DNA from: Aquabacterium sp.
Lineage (GTDB): Bacteria > Pseudomonadota > Gammaproteobacteria > Burkholderiales > Burkholderiaceae_C
Length of the DNA: 8,358 bases
Direction: 5' to 3'
Assembly (NCBI GenBank): GCA_017989885.1
Contig: JAGNPA010000062.1
Span: forward strand, 1 to 8,358
Shown one piece after another: positions 1-6,687 of the stretch. Below the pieces are notes generated by a model. That model worked only from the letters and a program-made list of their open reading frames with translations. It was not told where the DNA came from and ran no database searches. The position numbers were made by a program, and so were the translations under genes. How positions within the stretch are numbered: position 1 is the stretch's first letter; each line of letters opens with the position of its first letter.

Positions 1-979
1 CCAGGCGCAGGTTCATCATGATCAGGCCCGAGACACCGCCCGGCGCATACATCACCATCACCAGGAAGAAGATGCCCAGGTAGAGCAGCCAGGCCTTGGT
101 CATCTCCGACAACAACACCGTGGCCAGCACCATCATCACCGCACCGATGATCGGCCCGAAGAAGAACAGTGCCCCCCCCAGGAAGGTGAACAGCAGGTAG
201 GCCCCGGAGCGATGCGCACCGACCACCTCGGCCGTCACGATCTCGAAGTTGATCGTGTACAGCCCCCCCGCGATGCCAGCAAAAAAGCCCGCGATCATGA
301 AGGCGAAGAAGCGCACGCGCTGGGTGTCGTAGCCGATGAACTCGACCCGCTCGGGGTTGTCGCGCACGGCATTGAGCATGCGCCCCAGCGGCGTGTGCGT
401 GAAGGCAAACATCAGCACCGTGCACACGAAGGTGTAGACCGCGATCAGGTAGTACACCTCGGTCTCGGGGCCGAAGGTGATGCCCAGGAAGGGCTCGCCC
501 ACGACACGGTTGCTGGCGATGCCGCCCTCGCCCCCGAAGAACTCGGGCAGCATCAGCGACATCGAGAACACCAGCTCACCAATGCCCAGGGTGATCATGG
601 CGAAGATCGTGCCCGACTTCTTGGTCGTCAGCGCGCCCAGCAGGGCCGCCACCAGCAAACCGGCCAAGCCACCCACCAGGGGCAGCAAGCTGACCGGGAC
701 GCTCCAGGCGCCATCGGCCACCTTGTTGAGCACGTGGATGGCGGCGAACGAGCCCAGGCCCGAATACACCGCGTGCCCGAAGCTCAGCATGCCGCCTTGC
801 CCCAGCAGCATGTTGTAGGACAGGCAGGCAATGATGGCGATGCCCATCTGCGTGAGCATGGTCATCGACAGGCTGCTGGTGAACACCTTGGGCGCCACCA
901 GCAAGACCAGGGCGAACAGGGTCCACAGCACGATACGGCCCACATTGACGGGGCGAAATGTGTACATCTTGTCAGTCAT
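1..979 (-). CDS. livM: Branched-chain amino acid-type ABC transporter permease LivM (3' end cut by window)
   Basis: Inner-membrane permease of a high-affinity Liv/HAAT ABC importer; it would pair with LivH to form the channel and be driven by LivG/LivF-type ATPases. Reading the minus strand from ATG at 979 gives about 326 codons with no stop before the window edge, so the C-terminus is missing. The protein is very hydrophobic with about eight membrane segments. It carries the family motif GQGGMLSFGHA near residues 60-70, LGIGEL near 131, and the cytoplasmic coupling region around residues 197-240 (TPLGRMLNAVRDNPERVEF, then FFAGIAGGLY), which contacts the ATPase. The start lies 7 bases after the livH stop, and GGAG in the last livH codons serves as ribosome site, so the two are translationally linked. 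The last visible residues (APGGVSGLI) match the usual LivM C-terminal region, so only a short tail is likely missing. The true substrate is not shown by the sequence. Confidence 0.93.
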   Translation of the reverse strand, partial: MTDKMYTFRPVNVGRIVLWTLFALVLLVAPKVFTSSLSMTMLTQMGIAIIACLSYNMLLGQGGMLSFGHAVYSGLGSFAAIHVLNKVADGAWSVPVSLLPLVGGLAGLLVAALLGALTTKKSGTIFAMITLGIGELVFSMSLMLPEFFGGEGGIASNRVVGEPFLGITFGPETEVYYLIAVYTFVCTVLMFAFTHTPLGRMLNAVRDNPERVEFIGYDTQRVRFFAFMIAGFFAGIAGGLYTINFEIVTAEVVGAHRSGAYLLFTFLGGALFFFGPIIGAVMMVLATVLLSEMTKAWLLYLGIFFLVMVMYAPGGVSGLIMMNLRL

Positions 980-986
980 GGTCGGT

Positions 987-2009
987 TTACTCCTCGCGGG
1001 TGCCCAGCAGGCCCTTGGGTCGGAAGATGAGGATCAGCACCAACAGGAGATAGGGCAGGATCGGCGCCATCTGCGACACCGAGATCTTCAGGATCGGGTA
1101 GGCCCAGTGCTCGAAGGAGATCGGGCTGCCCAGTTGCTCCATGACCGACACCGCCGACACGTCGATCACCACCGCGAAGGTCTGGATCAGGCCGATGAGG
1201 ATGGAAGCCAGGAAGGCGCCCGCCAGCGAGCCCATGCCACCCACGACCACCACGACGAAGATGATGGCGCCCACGGACGCGGCCATGTTCGGCTCGGTCA
1301 CGAAAGCGTTGCCGCCGATGACGCCGGCCAGACCGGCCAGCGCACAGCCGCCACCGAACACACCCATCATCACGCGCGGCACGTTGTGGCCCAGCGACTG
1401 TGTCATCTCTGGGTGCGTGAGCGCCGCCTGGATGATCAGACCAATGCGGGTGCGGGTCAGCAGCAGCCACAAGGCCACCAGCATCGCCAGCGCCACCAGC
1501 GCCATGAAGCCGCGGTACATCGGGAACTGGGTACAGGAGTTGCCCACCGCCGCACAGATGGCCGCATCCCCTGCGCCGGTGAACCAGCTCAAGCCCTGGC
1601 CCTCGATGTTGGCGAGGGTGAACAGCGAGCCACTGAGGGCCTCGGGCACGCGGTAGTCCACGTTGGCCGGCCCCCAGATCAGGCGTACCACTTCCAGCAC
1701 CACGTAGGACAGGCCGAAGGTGACCAGCAACTCGGGCACGTGCCCGTAGGGGTGCACCTTGCGCACACAGTAGCGCTCGAACGCCGCCCCCAGCGCGCCC
1801 ACCAGCAAGGGGGCCACGATCAAGGCGGGAAAGAAGCCGATGCTGCCCGTGAGCGCATAGGCGAAATAGGCACCCAGCATGTAGAAGCTGGTGTGCGCAA
1901 AGTTCAGCACGCCCATCATGCTGAAGATGAGCGTCAGCCCGGAGCTGAGCATGAACAGCAGCAGTCCGTAGCTGAGCCCATTGAGGGCAAACACAAAAAA
2001 CGTTTCCAT
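987..2009 (-). CDS. livH: Branched-chain amino acid-type ABC transporter permease LivH
   Basis: Partner permease of LivM in a Liv/HAAT-type importer. The 340-residue protein has the typical opening (METFFVFALNGLSYG, then LTLIFSMMGVLNFAHTSFYMLGAY up to residue 48), about eight membrane segments, the coupling loop around residues 206-233 (GHNVPRVMMGVFGGGCALAG) and the conserved GGMGSLAGA at 257-265, ending FRPKGLLGTREE. An in-frame GTG at 2042 would add 11 residues, but it sits inside a strong hairpin and lacks a ribosome site. ATG at 2009 matches the family N-terminus, so I chose it; its own Shine-Dalgarno is weak. The protein is longer than the roughly 290-310 residues usual for LivH. The excess lies in the loop at about residues 115-166, which holds two cysteines (152 and 159). 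It is separated from the upstream binding-protein gene by a terminator, so it is probably expressed at a lower level. Confidence 0.94.
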   Translation of the reverse strand: METFFVFALNGLSYGLLLFMLSSGLTLIFSMMGVLNFAHTSFYMLGAYFAYALTGSIGFFPALIVAPLLVGALGAAFERYCVRKVHPYGHVPELLVTFGLSYVVLEVVRLIWGPANVDYRVPEALSGSLFTLANIEGQGLSWFTGAGDAAICAAVGNSCTQFPMYRGFMALVALAMLVALWLLLTRTRIGLIIQAALTHPEMTQSLGHNVPRVMMGVFGGGCALAGLAGVIGGNAFVTEPNMAASVGAIIFVVVVVGGMGSLAGAFLASILIGLIQTFAVVIDVSAVSVMEQLGSPISFEHWAYPILKISVSQMAPILPYLLLVLILIFRPKGLLGTREE

Positions 2010-2032
2010 GACAGGCCCGCAGGTGTCGTCTC

Positions 2033-2048
2033 GCCGGCCCACGCCGGC
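2033..2048 (-). other. All-G/C hairpin in the livH leader
   Basis: Perfect inverted repeat GCCGGC-N4-GCCGGC in the gap between the binding-protein gene and livH. It lies between the T-run of the terminator (2063-2069) and the livH ATG at 2009. In RNA it would form a six-pair, entirely G:C stem with a four-base loop. No T-run follows on the minus strand, so it is not itself a terminator. It could stabilise the 5' end of read-through or processed livHM mRNA, or slow initiation on livH. GCCGGC is self-complementary and common in GC-rich DNA, so chance is possible. Confidence 0.45.
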
Positions 2049-2062
2049 AGCACGATCAGGTC

Positions 2063-2106
2063 AAAAAAAGGGCATGCGGAACGCCACAGCGCCCCCCGCA
2101 TGCCCT
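2063..2106 (-). terminator. Intrinsic terminator between the binding-protein gene and livH
   Basis: On the minus strand, 8 bases after the TGA of the binding-protein gene, there is a perfect 11-pair stem (AGGGCATGCGG at 2096-2106 and its complement at 2069-2079 as transcribed) with a 16-base loop, followed directly by seven T (complement of 2063-2069). This is a textbook Rho-independent terminator. Its place inside an apparent operon implies partial read-through to livH and livM, giving more binding protein than permease. Confidence 0.88.
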
Positions 2107-2114
2107 CAGCGTCA

Positions 2115-3350
2115 TCAGGACGGACGCTTCATCTGGCAGGACGTCGGTGTGCTGGACACGTACGCGTCAAACTGCTTGACCGGCACAAAAGTCATGCCCG
2201 TGCCTTCCACGTTGTACGGGTTCTTGGCGTCCACCGGGGCCCACTGCGCCAGGTACAGCGGCTGCTGCAACTGGTGGTCGGTCTTGCGCATCTCGACGTC
2301 GCCGTTGAAGGTCTTGAACTTCAGGCCCTCCATCGCATAGGCCACCTTGACCGGGTCGGTCGACTTGGCCTTGGCCATGGCAATCGTCAGCATCTGCAGA
2401 CCCGAGTAGGTCGCGGCAGAGTAGTAGTCGTCGTTGAAACGCTTCTTGAACTCGGCCACCAACTGACCGTTCAGGCCACCCAGGTTGTAGTGACCGTAGC
2501 CGATCTGATAGACGCGACCATTGGCCGTCTTGCCCAGGGCGGTGGGGGTGCCACCGAAGTTGGCGTAGTAGGTGTAGAACTTGGCGGTCAGGCCGGCCTC
2601 GTTGGCCGCCTTCACCAGCAGCGCCAGGTCAGAGCCCCAGTTGCCCGTGATCACGGTGTCGGCGCCCGAAGCCTTGATCTTGGCCACATACGGGGCGAAG
2701 TCACGCACCTGAGCCAGCGGGTGCAGGTCGTCGCCCACCACCTGGATGTCGGGGCGCTTGCGCTTGAGGTTTTCCTTCGCGAACTTGGAGACCTGGTGAC
2801 CGTGCGCGTAGTTCTGGTTGATCAGGTAGACCTTCTTGACGTCTTTCTGGTCCTTGATGAACGTGGTCATGGCTTCCATCTTCATGGACGTGTCGGCGTC
2901 CAGACGGAAGTGCCAGAAGCTGCACTTGCTGTTGGTCAGGTCGGGGTCCACCGCGGCGTAGTTCAGGAAGACGATTTCCTTGCCGGGGTTGCGCTGGTTG
3001 TGCTTGTTGATGCCATCGATCAGGGCGGTGGCGGCGCCCGAGCCCAGGCCTTGCACCACGTAGCGCACGCCTTGGTCAGCGGCCGACTTCAGGGCGTTGA
3101 GGGTCTCGGCGGGGCTCAGCTTGTTGTCCATGCTGATGATCTCGAGCTTCACGCCGGCCGGGTTGCTGGCGTTGAGCTTTTCTGCCACGAACTGGTAGCT
3201 CTTGAGCTGGTTCTGACCCACGCTGGCCATGAGGCCGGAGAGCGGGTCAATCCAGGCCACCTTGACGGTTTCACCCTTTTGGGCGAAGGCCGCACCGGCG
3301 CTCAAAGAGGCCGCCACCATCATGCTCACTGCTCGTACGGGGAATCGCAT
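2115..3350 (-). CDS. Periplasmic substrate-binding protein of the Liv-type ABC importer
   Basis: Secreted type I periplasmic binding protein (Peripla_BP_6 / LivK-like), 411 residues, that would catch the substrate and deliver it to LivHM. The N-terminus is a Sec signal peptide: basic MRFPVR, a hydrophobic core, then AFA with likely cleavage before Gln24. The mature protein opens with VKVAWIDPLSGLMASVGQNQ (residues 29-48), the usual first strand and ligand loop, followed by GLGSGAATALIDGINKHN (101-118) and the second-lobe segment GADTVITGNWGSDL (229-242). There is no lipobox cysteine, so it is soluble. The start is well fixed by AAGGAG six bases upstream of ATG. At 411 residues it is longer than E. 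coli LivK (about 370), which resembles homologues assigned to organic or aromatic acids and amides as well as amino acids, so I give no symbol. Terminators on both sides suggest its own promoter and high expression. Confidence 0.93.
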   Translation of the reverse strand: MRFPVRAVSMMVAASLSAGAAFAQKGETVKVAWIDPLSGLMASVGQNQLKSYQFVAEKLNASNPAGVKLEIISMDNKLSPAETLNALKSAADQGVRYVVQGLGSGAATALIDGINKHNQRNPGKEIVFLNYAAVDPDLTNSKCSFWHFRLDADTSMKMEAMTTFIKDQKDVKKVYLINQNYAHGHQVSKFAKENLKRKRPDIQVVGDDLHPLAQVRDFAPYVAKIKASGADTVITGNWGSDLALLVKAANEAGLTAKFYTYYANFGGTPTALGKTANGRVYQIGYGHYNLGGLNGQLVAEFKKRFNDDYYSAATYSGLQMLTIAMAKAKSTDPVKVAYAMEGLKFKTFNGDVEMRKTDHQLQQPLYLAQWAPVDAKNPYNVEGTGMTFVPVKQFDAYVSSTPTSCQMKRPS

Positions 3351-3396
3351 TGCTTGCTCCTTATGTGGATCAGAAATCGTCGCGTTCCCAATCTAT

Positions 3397-3414
3397 CCCC
3401 CATGTTCACGGGGG
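3397..3414. repeat. Inverted repeat in the binding-protein gene leader
   Basis: CCCCC-N8-GGGGG, with one further G:U pair possible in minus-strand RNA, lies 47 bases upstream of the binding-protein start, between the ligase terminator and the ribosome site. It may be a leader hairpin or a protein-binding site. No clear -35/-10 pair could be placed around it. The rest of the gap 3351-3531 holds only the ribosome site at the left and the terminator at the right. Confidence 0.3.
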
Positions 3415-3471
3415 TCAGTCAGAGCTTTCCCGTAATGTGTGAACCTGCATCTCGCACAGCGGTCCAGGAAC

Positions 3472-3497
3472 AAAAAAGGACACCCGAAGGTGCCCTT
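3472..3497 (-). terminator. Intrinsic terminator with UUCG tetraloop after the acyl-CoA ligase
   Basis: Read on the minus strand, 34 bases after the ligase TGA, the sequence forms AAGGGCACC-TTCG-GGTGTCCTT, a nine-pair stem with one G:U pair closed by the very stable C(UUCG)G loop. The T-run continues from the stem through the complement of 3472-3477. This ends the ligase transcript before the transporter genes. The opposite strand has only a broken T-run, so two-way action is unlikely to matter, as no plus-strand gene lies here. Confidence 0.87.
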
Positions 3498-3531
3498 GTT
3501 TACCCTTGAAGAGGGAATGTCACACGACGGC

Positions 3532-5163
3532 TCAGGCCGTCGGCAGCTTGTGATCGCGGAACTGCTCGCGCAGCTTGAGCTTGTACAGCTTGCCCGTGGC
3601 CGTGTGCGGCAACTCGTCCACGAACACGATGTCGTCCGGTGTCTGCCAGTTGGGAATCTTGCCCTTGAAGAAGGCCAGCAGCTCCTCTTTGCTCACCTCG
3701 ACATCGGGCTTCTTGACCACCACCATCAGCGGACGCTCATCCCACTTGGGGTGATGCGCTGCAATGGCTGCGGCCTCGTGCACGGCCGGGTGGGCCATCA
3801 GCACGTTCTCCAGCTCGATGGAGCTGATCCACTCGCCCCCCGACTTGATCACGTCCTTGGAGCGGTCGGTGATCTGCATGTAGCCGTCCGAGTCGATGGT
3901 GGCCACGTCGCCCGTGGGGAACCAGCCATCGTGCAGCGGCGACTTGTCGACATTGAAGTAACTGTCGATCACCCAGTGGCCACGCACCTCCAGATCGCCT
4001 GTGGCCACGCCGTTCCAGGGCTGCACATTGCCCTCGGCGTCCACGATGCGCATGTCGACGCCAAACACCGACTTGCCCTGCTTCTCCAGGATCTTTTGCT
4101 TGGCCTCGGGCGCCAGATTGGCGTGCTTGGACTTGAGGCGGCCCAGCGTGCCCACGGGTGACAGCTCGGTCATGCCCCAGGCGTGCACCACCTCGACGTT
4201 GTAGTCGTTCTCGAAGGTGCGGATCATGGACGGCGGGCAGGCCGCGCCACCGATCACCGTGGTCTTGAAGGTGCTGAACTTCAGGTTGTTGGCCTTGACG
4301 TAGTTCAGCAGGCCCATCCAGATGGTCGGCACGCCGGCGCTCATGGTCACGCCTTCGCTCTCGAACAGCTTGTAGAGCGACTCGCCATCGAGGTGATGGC
4401 CGGGCAGCACGAACTTGCAGCCCACCAGCGCTGCAGCATACGGCGTGCCCCAGGCGTTGACGTGGAACATGGGCACCACCGGCAAGACCACATCGGTGCC
4501 CTTGAGGCACATGGCGTCGGGCAGGGCCACGGCGTACGCGTGCAGCACCGAGGAGCGGTGCGAGTACACAGCGCCCTTGGGGTTGCCCGTCGTGCCCGAG
4601 GTGTAGCAGATGCTGGCTGCGGCGTTCTCGTCGAACGAGGGCCAGGTGTAGTGACCGTCTTCGGCGTCGATCAGGTCTTCGTAGCACAGCAGGCTGGGCA
4701 GCGAATGCTCGCGCGGCATGTTGTCGCGGTCGCACATCAGCACCACGTGCTTGACGCAAGGCAGCGAGGGCACCAGCTTTTCCACCAGCGGCAGGATGTT
4801 CAGGTCCACGAAGATGACCTTGTCCTGTGCGTCGTTGATGATCCAGGCCACCTGCTGCGGGAACAGGCGCGGGTTGATGGTGTGGCACACCAGTTCCGAC
4901 CCCGACACACCGTAGTAAATCTCCAGGTGACGGTAGCCGTTCCAGGCCAGGGTGCCGATGCGGTCGCCCGCCTCACAGCCCAGACGGGCCAGCGCCTGCG
5001 CCAGCTTGCGCGAACGCAACTCCACCTCGGCCCAGTTGGTACGGTGGATGTCGCCCTCGACGCGCTTGGACACCACCTCGATATCCCCGTTGTGACGCGC
5101 CGCATGGGTCAGCAGCGACGAAATCAACAGGGGCATTTGCATCATTTGGCCCATCAGGCTCAT
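3532..5163 (-). CDS. AlkK-like fatty-acid/acyl-CoA ligase (AMP-forming)
   Basis: Cytoplasmic ANL-superfamily enzyme that activates a carboxylic acid with ATP to an acyl-adenylate and then to the CoA thioester. The 543 residues match the family length. Visible motifs in order: P-loop [11 protein letters not shown] (187-197), substrate-region [14 protein letters not shown] (229-242), A5 WGMTE (329-333), A7 GWFPTGD (413-419), hinge [12 protein letters not shown] (434-445) and the C-terminal catalytic lysine in TATGK (Lys525). The opening [15 protein letters not shown] (92-101) and [10 protein letters not shown] (327-336) are typical of the medium-chain AlkK and methylthiopropionyl-CoA ligase (DmdB) branch, judged from memory, so a medium-chain or short substituted acid is more likely than a true long-chain one. 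The start is fixed by GGAGG seven bases before ATG. The gene lies between the nitroreductase and the Liv genes but has its own terminator. All catalytic motifs are intact. Confidence 0.94.
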   Translation of the reverse strand: MSLMGQMMQMPLLISSLLTHAARHNGDIEVVSKRVEGDIHRTNWAEVELRSRKLAQALARLGCEAGDRIGTLAWNGYRHLEIYYGVSGSELVCHTINPRLFPQQVAWIINDAQDKVIFVDLNILPLVEKLVPSLPCVKHVVLMCDRDNMPREHSLPSLLCYEDLIDAEDGHYTWPSFDENAAASICYTSGTTGNPKGAVYSHRSSVLHAYAVALPDAMCLKGTDVVLPVVPMFHVNAWGTPYAAALVGCKFVLPGHHLDGESLYKLFESEGVTMSAGVPTIWMGLLNYVKANNLKFSTFKTTVIGGAACPPSMIRTFENDYNVEVVHAWGMTELSPVGTLGRLKSKHANLAPEAKQKILEKQGKSVFGVDMRIVDAEGNVQPWNGVATGDLEVRGHWVIDSYFNVDKSPLHDGWFPTGDVATIDSDGYMQITDRSKDVIKSGGEWISSIELENVLMAHPAVHEAAAIAAHHPKWDERPLMVVVKKPDVEVSKEELLAFFKGKIPNWQTPDDIVFVDELPHTATGKLYKLKLREQFRDHKLPTA

Positions 5164-5198
5164 AGGTCGTCCTCCGGAAAGACATGCAGATTGGTGGT

Positions 5199-5214
5199 TG
5201 ACGGCGGCGCGTCA
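5199..5214. repeat. Inverted repeat upstream of the ligase gene (possible operator)
   Basis: TGACG-N6-CGTCA lies 36-51 bases before the ligase ATG, in the position expected for a repressor site near a promoter or leader. Its half-sites resemble those of the repeat before tetR (TGACC-N4-GGTCA), but the spacing differs by two bases. Five-base arms can arise by chance. Confidence 0.3.
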
Positions 5215-5245
5215 TTTTGACAATGCCACCTTCCACATCCACAAA

Positions 5246-5251
5246 ATCATA
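5246..5251 (-). promoter_or_regulatory. Possible -10 element for the ligase gene
   Basis: TATGAT on the minus strand matches five of six bases of the sigma-70 -10 box, about 83 bases upstream of the ligase start and in the 162-base gap after the nitroreductase. I see no good -35 box at the right spacing, so an activator, or read-through from the nitroreductase gene, would be needed. Weak call. Confidence 0.2.
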
Positions 5252-5325
5252 GACGCCTTTGTCCGGCGCTCCGAGTCCTCAGACCCCCGTGAAGACCCTT
5301 GAAAGATGGACGAATCTGCGTCAGA

Positions 5326-6060
5326 TCAAGGCCAAAATGTGGCGAAATCGGACACCGGCACACGCTCGGACAGCAGGCTGTTTTCGATCGCCTGCGGGTC
5401 CGCATGCCCCAGCGCCATGCCCACCACCACCATCTCGCGTTCGGCATCCAGGCCCAGATGCTCGGAAATGAGCGCGTGATAGGCGTTGAAGGCCGCCTGT
5501 GGGCAGGTGTCCAGCCCCCGAGCCCGCGCCGCCACCATGATGTTCTCCAGGAACATGCCGTAGTCCAGCAGGCTGCCCTTGCCCATGACCCGGTCGATCG
5601 TGAAGATCATGCCCACGGGCGCGTCGAAGAAGCGGAAGTTGCGGCCGTTCTGTTCGTGCATGCGCGCCTTGTCACCCTTGGTGATGTCCAGCAGGCTGTA
5701 CAGGTCCCAGCCCACCTTGCGACGCCGGTCGACGAAGGGCGAGATCCACTCCTTGGGGTAGTAGTCGTACTCTTCCTGATGCAGGCCCACCTGCGCCGGG
5801 TCGTTGTGCGCCGCCATGATGCGATCGACCAGCGCCTGCAGGCTCGCGCCCGTCAGCACATGCACGCGCCAGGGCTGGGTGTTGGTGCCCGAAGGCGCCC
5901 GGGCCGACACGCGCAAGATGTCCTCGATCACGCTGCGCTGCACCTCGGTGGGCAGAAAACGGCGAATGGAGCGGCGCGAGGTGATGGCGGCATCCACGGC
6001 CGCCGTGCTCTCGGGGGTGATGACATCGGGGGCGCGGGGCACCGAGGCGGGGTTGCTCAT
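5326..6060 (-). CDS. Nitroreductase-family flavoprotein
   Basis: FMN-dependent oxidoreductase of the nitroreductase superfamily, 244 residues, expected to use NAD(P)H to reduce nitro groups, quinones or enoate-like compounds in the cytoplasm. The N-terminal FMN-phosphate motif SRRSIRRFLP is at residues 28-37, followed by RAPSGTNTQPWRVHVLTG (54-71), the second cofactor-contact signature. GSLLDYGMFLENIMVAARARG (162-182, dimer helix) and DTCPQAAF (184-191) are also family features. The RAPSGTNTQPW form recalls the PnbA/NfnB-like subgroup, which includes nitrobenzoate reductases, but specificity cannot be read from this. A TTG at 6078 in frame would add six residues; I prefer ATG at 6060, which has AGGA about seven bases upstream. 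It follows the thioesterase gene by 53 bases with no terminator between, so the two are probably one transcript; the ligase may follow by read-through. Confidence 0.92.
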   Translation of the reverse strand: MSNPASVPRAPDVITPESTAAVDAAITSRRSIRRFLPTEVQRSVIEDILRVSARAPSGTNTQPWRVHVLTGASLQALVDRIMAAHNDPAQVGLHQEEYDYYPKEWISPFVDRRRKVGWDLYSLLDITKGDKARMHEQNGRNFRFFDAPVGMIFTIDRVMGKGSLLDYGMFLENIMVAARARGLDTCPQAAFNAYHALISEHLGLDAEREMVVVGMALGHADPQAIENSLLSERVPVSDFATFWP

Positions 6061-6113
6061 GACAGGTCCTGACAACAAAAAGGGAACAGACGATCAAACG
6101 GATACGACGGGAT

Positions 6114-6572
6114 TCAGGCAGCAGCGGGCACCTGCAAGGCTTTCAAGGCCTGCACAAAGGCCTCGGGCAACTCGGTGGGGCGGCGCGTGACCCGGTCCAC
6201 ATACACATGCACGAAATGGCCACTGGCGGCCGACTGCGCCTCGCCCTGCTCGAACAGGCCGATCTCGTAGCGCACGCTGCTCTTGCCGATGTGGGCCACG
6301 CGGATGCCGGCCTCGACATTGCGCGGAAAGGCCAGCGGGGAAAAATAATTGCAGTGCGTTTCGATCACCAGGCCGATGACCTCGCCCGCGTGGATGTCCA
6401 GCACCCCGGCCTCGATCAGATAGCGGTTCACCGCCGTGTCGAAGTAGCTGTAGTAGGTCACGTTGTTGACGTGGCCGTAGATGTCGTTGTCCATCCAGCG
6501 CGTGGTGATGGGACTGAAATGGGCGTAGGCCGCCCGGCTCTGGGGTTGGGGTCTGCTGCTCATGGCAACCAT
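6114..6572 (-). CDS. Acyl-CoA thioesterase, 4HBT hot-dog fold
   Basis: Small hot-dog-fold hydrolase (4-hydroxybenzoyl-CoA/FadM/YbgC-like), 152 residues, that would split acyl-CoA thioesters in the cytoplasm. The active-site segment RWMDNDIYGHVNNVTYYSYFD (25-45, with the 4HBT-type Asp at 28 or 30, His34 and Asn36/37) is complete, followed by the central strand (VIETHCNYFSPLAFPRNVEAG, 69-89) and SSVRYEIGLFEQGE (98-111). Two in-frame ATGs compete, at 6572 and 6563. Neither has a well-spaced ribosome site (GAGGGA lies about 14 bases before the first), so the first three residues are uncertain. It is the first gene of the minus-strand group and faces the divergent tetR across 115 bases. With the ligase downstream it could recycle CoA or release an acid from a dead-end thioester; this is inference. 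Confidence 0.9.
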   Translation of the reverse strand: MVAMSSRPQPQSRAAYAHFSPITTRWMDNDIYGHVNNVTYYSYFDTAVNRYLIEAGVLDIHAGEVIGLVIETHCNYFSPLAFPRNVEAGIRVAHIGKSSVRYEIGLFEQGEAQSAASGHFVHVYVDRVTRRPTELPEAFVQALKALQVPAAA

Positions 6573-6621
6573 TATTCATGATTCATTCCCTCGTCTGCAT
6601 CCCACACGCTCCACTGCCCGA

Positions 6622-6651
6622 TTGACCGCGCGCCAAACCGCCCGCTACATT
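6622..6651 (+). promoter_or_regulatory. Likely sigma-70 promoter of tetR
   Basis: TTGACC (6622-6627, five of six to the -35 consensus) is followed after 18 bases by TACATT (6646-6651, four of six to the -10 consensus). Transcription would start near 6658, inside the inverted repeat at 6654-6667 and about 30 bases before the TTG start codon. This is the best promoter-like pair in the 115-base divergent gap. Confidence 0.45.
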
Positions 6652-6653
6652 AA

Positions 6654-6667
6654 TGACCCACCGGTCA
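6654..6667. promoter_or_regulatory. Candidate TetR-family operator between thioesterase and tetR
   Basis: Perfect inverted repeat TGACC-CACC-GGTCA, placed over the predicted tetR transcription start and 21 bases before its start codon. TetR repressors commonly bind such short palindromes beside their own gene and block RNA polymerase. Because the gap is only 115 bases, the same site could affect the divergent thioesterase promoter. Its binding by this regulator is inference. Confidence 0.45.
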
Positions 6668-6687
6668 GTTACTGAAGGTCCATCCGT

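Noticed and set aside
831..3509. An 892-codon open frame on the plus strand opposite livH and the binding-protein gene
   Set aside because: It is the antisense shadow of two clear genes in GC-rich DNA. The translation is rich in His, Gln, Arg and Gly with no recognisable domain, and it runs through the terminator and both intergenic gaps.
3737..4888. A 383-codon minus-strand frame inside the ligase gene
   Set aside because: Arg/Ala/Gly-rich out-of-frame reading of the ligase; all catalytic motifs lie in the other frame.
4183..5220. A 345-codon plus-strand frame opposite the ligase
   Set aside because: Antisense shadow, His/Val/Gln-rich with no domain, and no ribosome site worth noting.
5217..5222. 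Perfect TTGACA on the plus strand upstream of the ligase
   Set aside because: No -10 box at a proper distance and no plus-strand gene downstream, so it is probably chance.
5275..5296. Seven-pair inverted repeat (GTCCTCA / TGAAGAC, one G:U) downstream of the nitroreductase as a terminator
   Set aside because: Weak stem, eight-base loop and no T-run after it on the minus strand. It does not support termination between nitroreductase and ligase.
5314..5326. Short palindrome ATCTG-CGT-CAGAT at the nitroreductase stop
   Set aside because: The three-base loop and five-pair stem overlap the stop codon and have no T-run; most likely chance.
6094..6579. Alternative 161-codon frame overlapping the thioesterase, starting at a nearby ATG
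   Set aside because: Its translation lacks any domain, while the other frame has a full hot-dog active site.
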